Of a stretch of DNA of 64,000 nucleotides, positions 63,408 through 64,000 are shown piece by piece. The translations under genes were made by a program, and so were the position numbers. The DNA is from Phlyctochytrium arcticum (lineage: Eukaryota; Chytridiomycota; Chytridiomycetes; Chytridiales; Chytridiaceae): contig JAHLKI010000001.1 in the NCBI GenBank assembly GCA_025602905.1, positions 1,674,001 to 1,738,000 of the forward strand, given 5' to 3'. Position 1 is the first letter of the stretch. Each line of letters opens with the position of its first letter. The notes under the pieces are model-generated. The model was not told the origin of the DNA. It was given only the letters and a program-made list of their open reading frames with translations, and did no database searches.

Positions 63408-64000
63408 TGATGCTGTCTTGAAGGAGCACTTGTGAAATTATCAGTTAGAAGTGAAGTTGAAGTCGAGTCCACTCCAGACAATGACAGAATACTGGTGATT
63501 GTATTCTGCTTCGTCGAAATAGATGTATCAATTGCCGTCTGCCGAATATCATAGACACTTTGAGCTACCTTGGTTCCAATCGATGCGTTAATCGTATTCA
63601 GATCAGTCGTTCGATTTAGATAAATTGACAAGTCTGGATTTAAATTAACAAGACTATACGGAATCTTGTTTGTACCACTTATTTTCGTCTGGTAATTATT
63701 GTTTAGATCTCCTTCAATTGACTCTAGCAATGCCTGTTGTGTATCTATAAGATCAGTTATTGGATTCACTAGTTGAGAGACGAGACTCACAGTATTCGGT
63801 TTAATCACTTCTGAATCGTATTCACGGAGCATCTGAAGATTGATCGCAGTTTGTGGATACTCGTTCTGAATACCGAGATAACTGCATGTAGGGATATCAA
63901 AAAGCAATCTCGTTTCTCCACATGTGTCAGTAGGAAGAGTTGCTATAACGACTTGTCCACCAGGCTGCAACTTGACCGTGCCATCTGGATTTAAAACAAT
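63374..64000 (-). CDS. partial fibre-like protein, runs off the window
   Basis: The frame is open from the right edge and ends at 63374, giving about 208 residues of the C-terminal part; the true start lies outside. It is rich in Asn, Thr, Ser, Ile and Leu, low in Lys, and has short parallel repeats such as LVNPITDLIDTQQALLESIE, LNRTTDLNTINASIGTK and DTSISTKQNTITSILSLSG. The S-x-KQ-x-TIT pattern with regular hydrophobic spacing resembles repeats in viral and phage fibre or tail-like proteins. That resemblance is by eye only. An intron or frameshift joining it to the 116-residue frame cannot be excluded. Confidence 0.45.
   Translation of the reverse strand: MVLNPDGTVKLQPGGQVVIATLPTDTCGETRLLFDIPTCSYLGIQNEYPQTAINLQMLREYDSEVIKPNTVSLVSQLVNPITDLIDTQQALLESIEGDLNNNYQTKISGTNKIPYSLVNLNPDLSIYLNRTTDLNTINASIGTKVAQSVYDIRQTAIDTSISTKQNTITSILSLSGVDSTSTSLLTDNFTSAPSRQHQWITLRRRWNV

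Overview
The window is nuclear DNA of a fungus. Genes are intron-rich, with GT-AG introns mostly of about 50 to 140 bases, and they code on both strands. The content suggests a flagellated (zoosporic) fungus, probably a chytrid. It has a complete cytoplasmic dynein heavy chain, kinesin-8, a large coiled-coil protein with a centrosomin-type CM1 motif, an RNF32-like double-RING/IQ protein (a family linked to cilia and sperm in animals), Arp3, a fungal-type Atg26 sterol glucosyltransferase with GRAM-PH-GRAM domains, and a GCR1_C protein. The phylum is inferred from this gene set, not proven.

Layout. 0.6-3.1 kb (minus): METTL21-like methyltransferase and ARP3. 3.4 kb: tRNA-Glu(TTC). 3.9-7.1 kb (plus): kinesin-8. 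7.2-12 kb (minus): multi-repeat Myb protein, TAF12, ribosomal protein eL21. 12.4-14.8 kb (plus): Sct1/Gpt2-type acyltransferase. 15-23.2 kb (minus): CM1 coiled-coil protein of about 2,150 residues and a CCDC43 homologue. 23.4-25 kb: an unknown membrane-anchored protein and an unknown secreted protein. 26.1-31.2 kb (plus): fused pseudouridine-phosphate glycosidase/kinase and a Ras GTPase. 31.8 kb: a second identical tRNA-Glu. 32.1-36.7 kb (plus): ATG26 with a C-terminal frameshift. 36.9-38.6 kb (minus): alanine-rich LEA-like protein. 38.9-40.6 kb (plus): RNF32-like protein. 40.7-54.8 kb (minus): dynein heavy chain. 55.6-59.8 kb (minus): ribosomal protein uL14 and a CaMKK/Ssp1-type kinase. 59.9-61.6 kb (plus): TFIIH subunit Ssl1/p44. 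62.2-64 kb (minus): a GCR1_C DNA-binding protein whose start codon lies inside a perfect 62-bp palindrome, then AT-rich, tightly overlapping unknown ORFs that run off the window and look like mobile or viral DNA.

Most genes are conserved housekeeping genes, and I rebuilt their exons by hand from splice signals and family conservation. The most notable observations are four. A 12-base E-box-containing sequence and a 10-base motif are shared by the promoters of the only two ribosomal protein genes here. Ras needs a 5-base microexon. The palindrome marks the start of the foreign-looking right end. ATG26 has a dinucleotide frameshift in a TA run. All splice models are predictions from sequence; no transcript data or searches were available.
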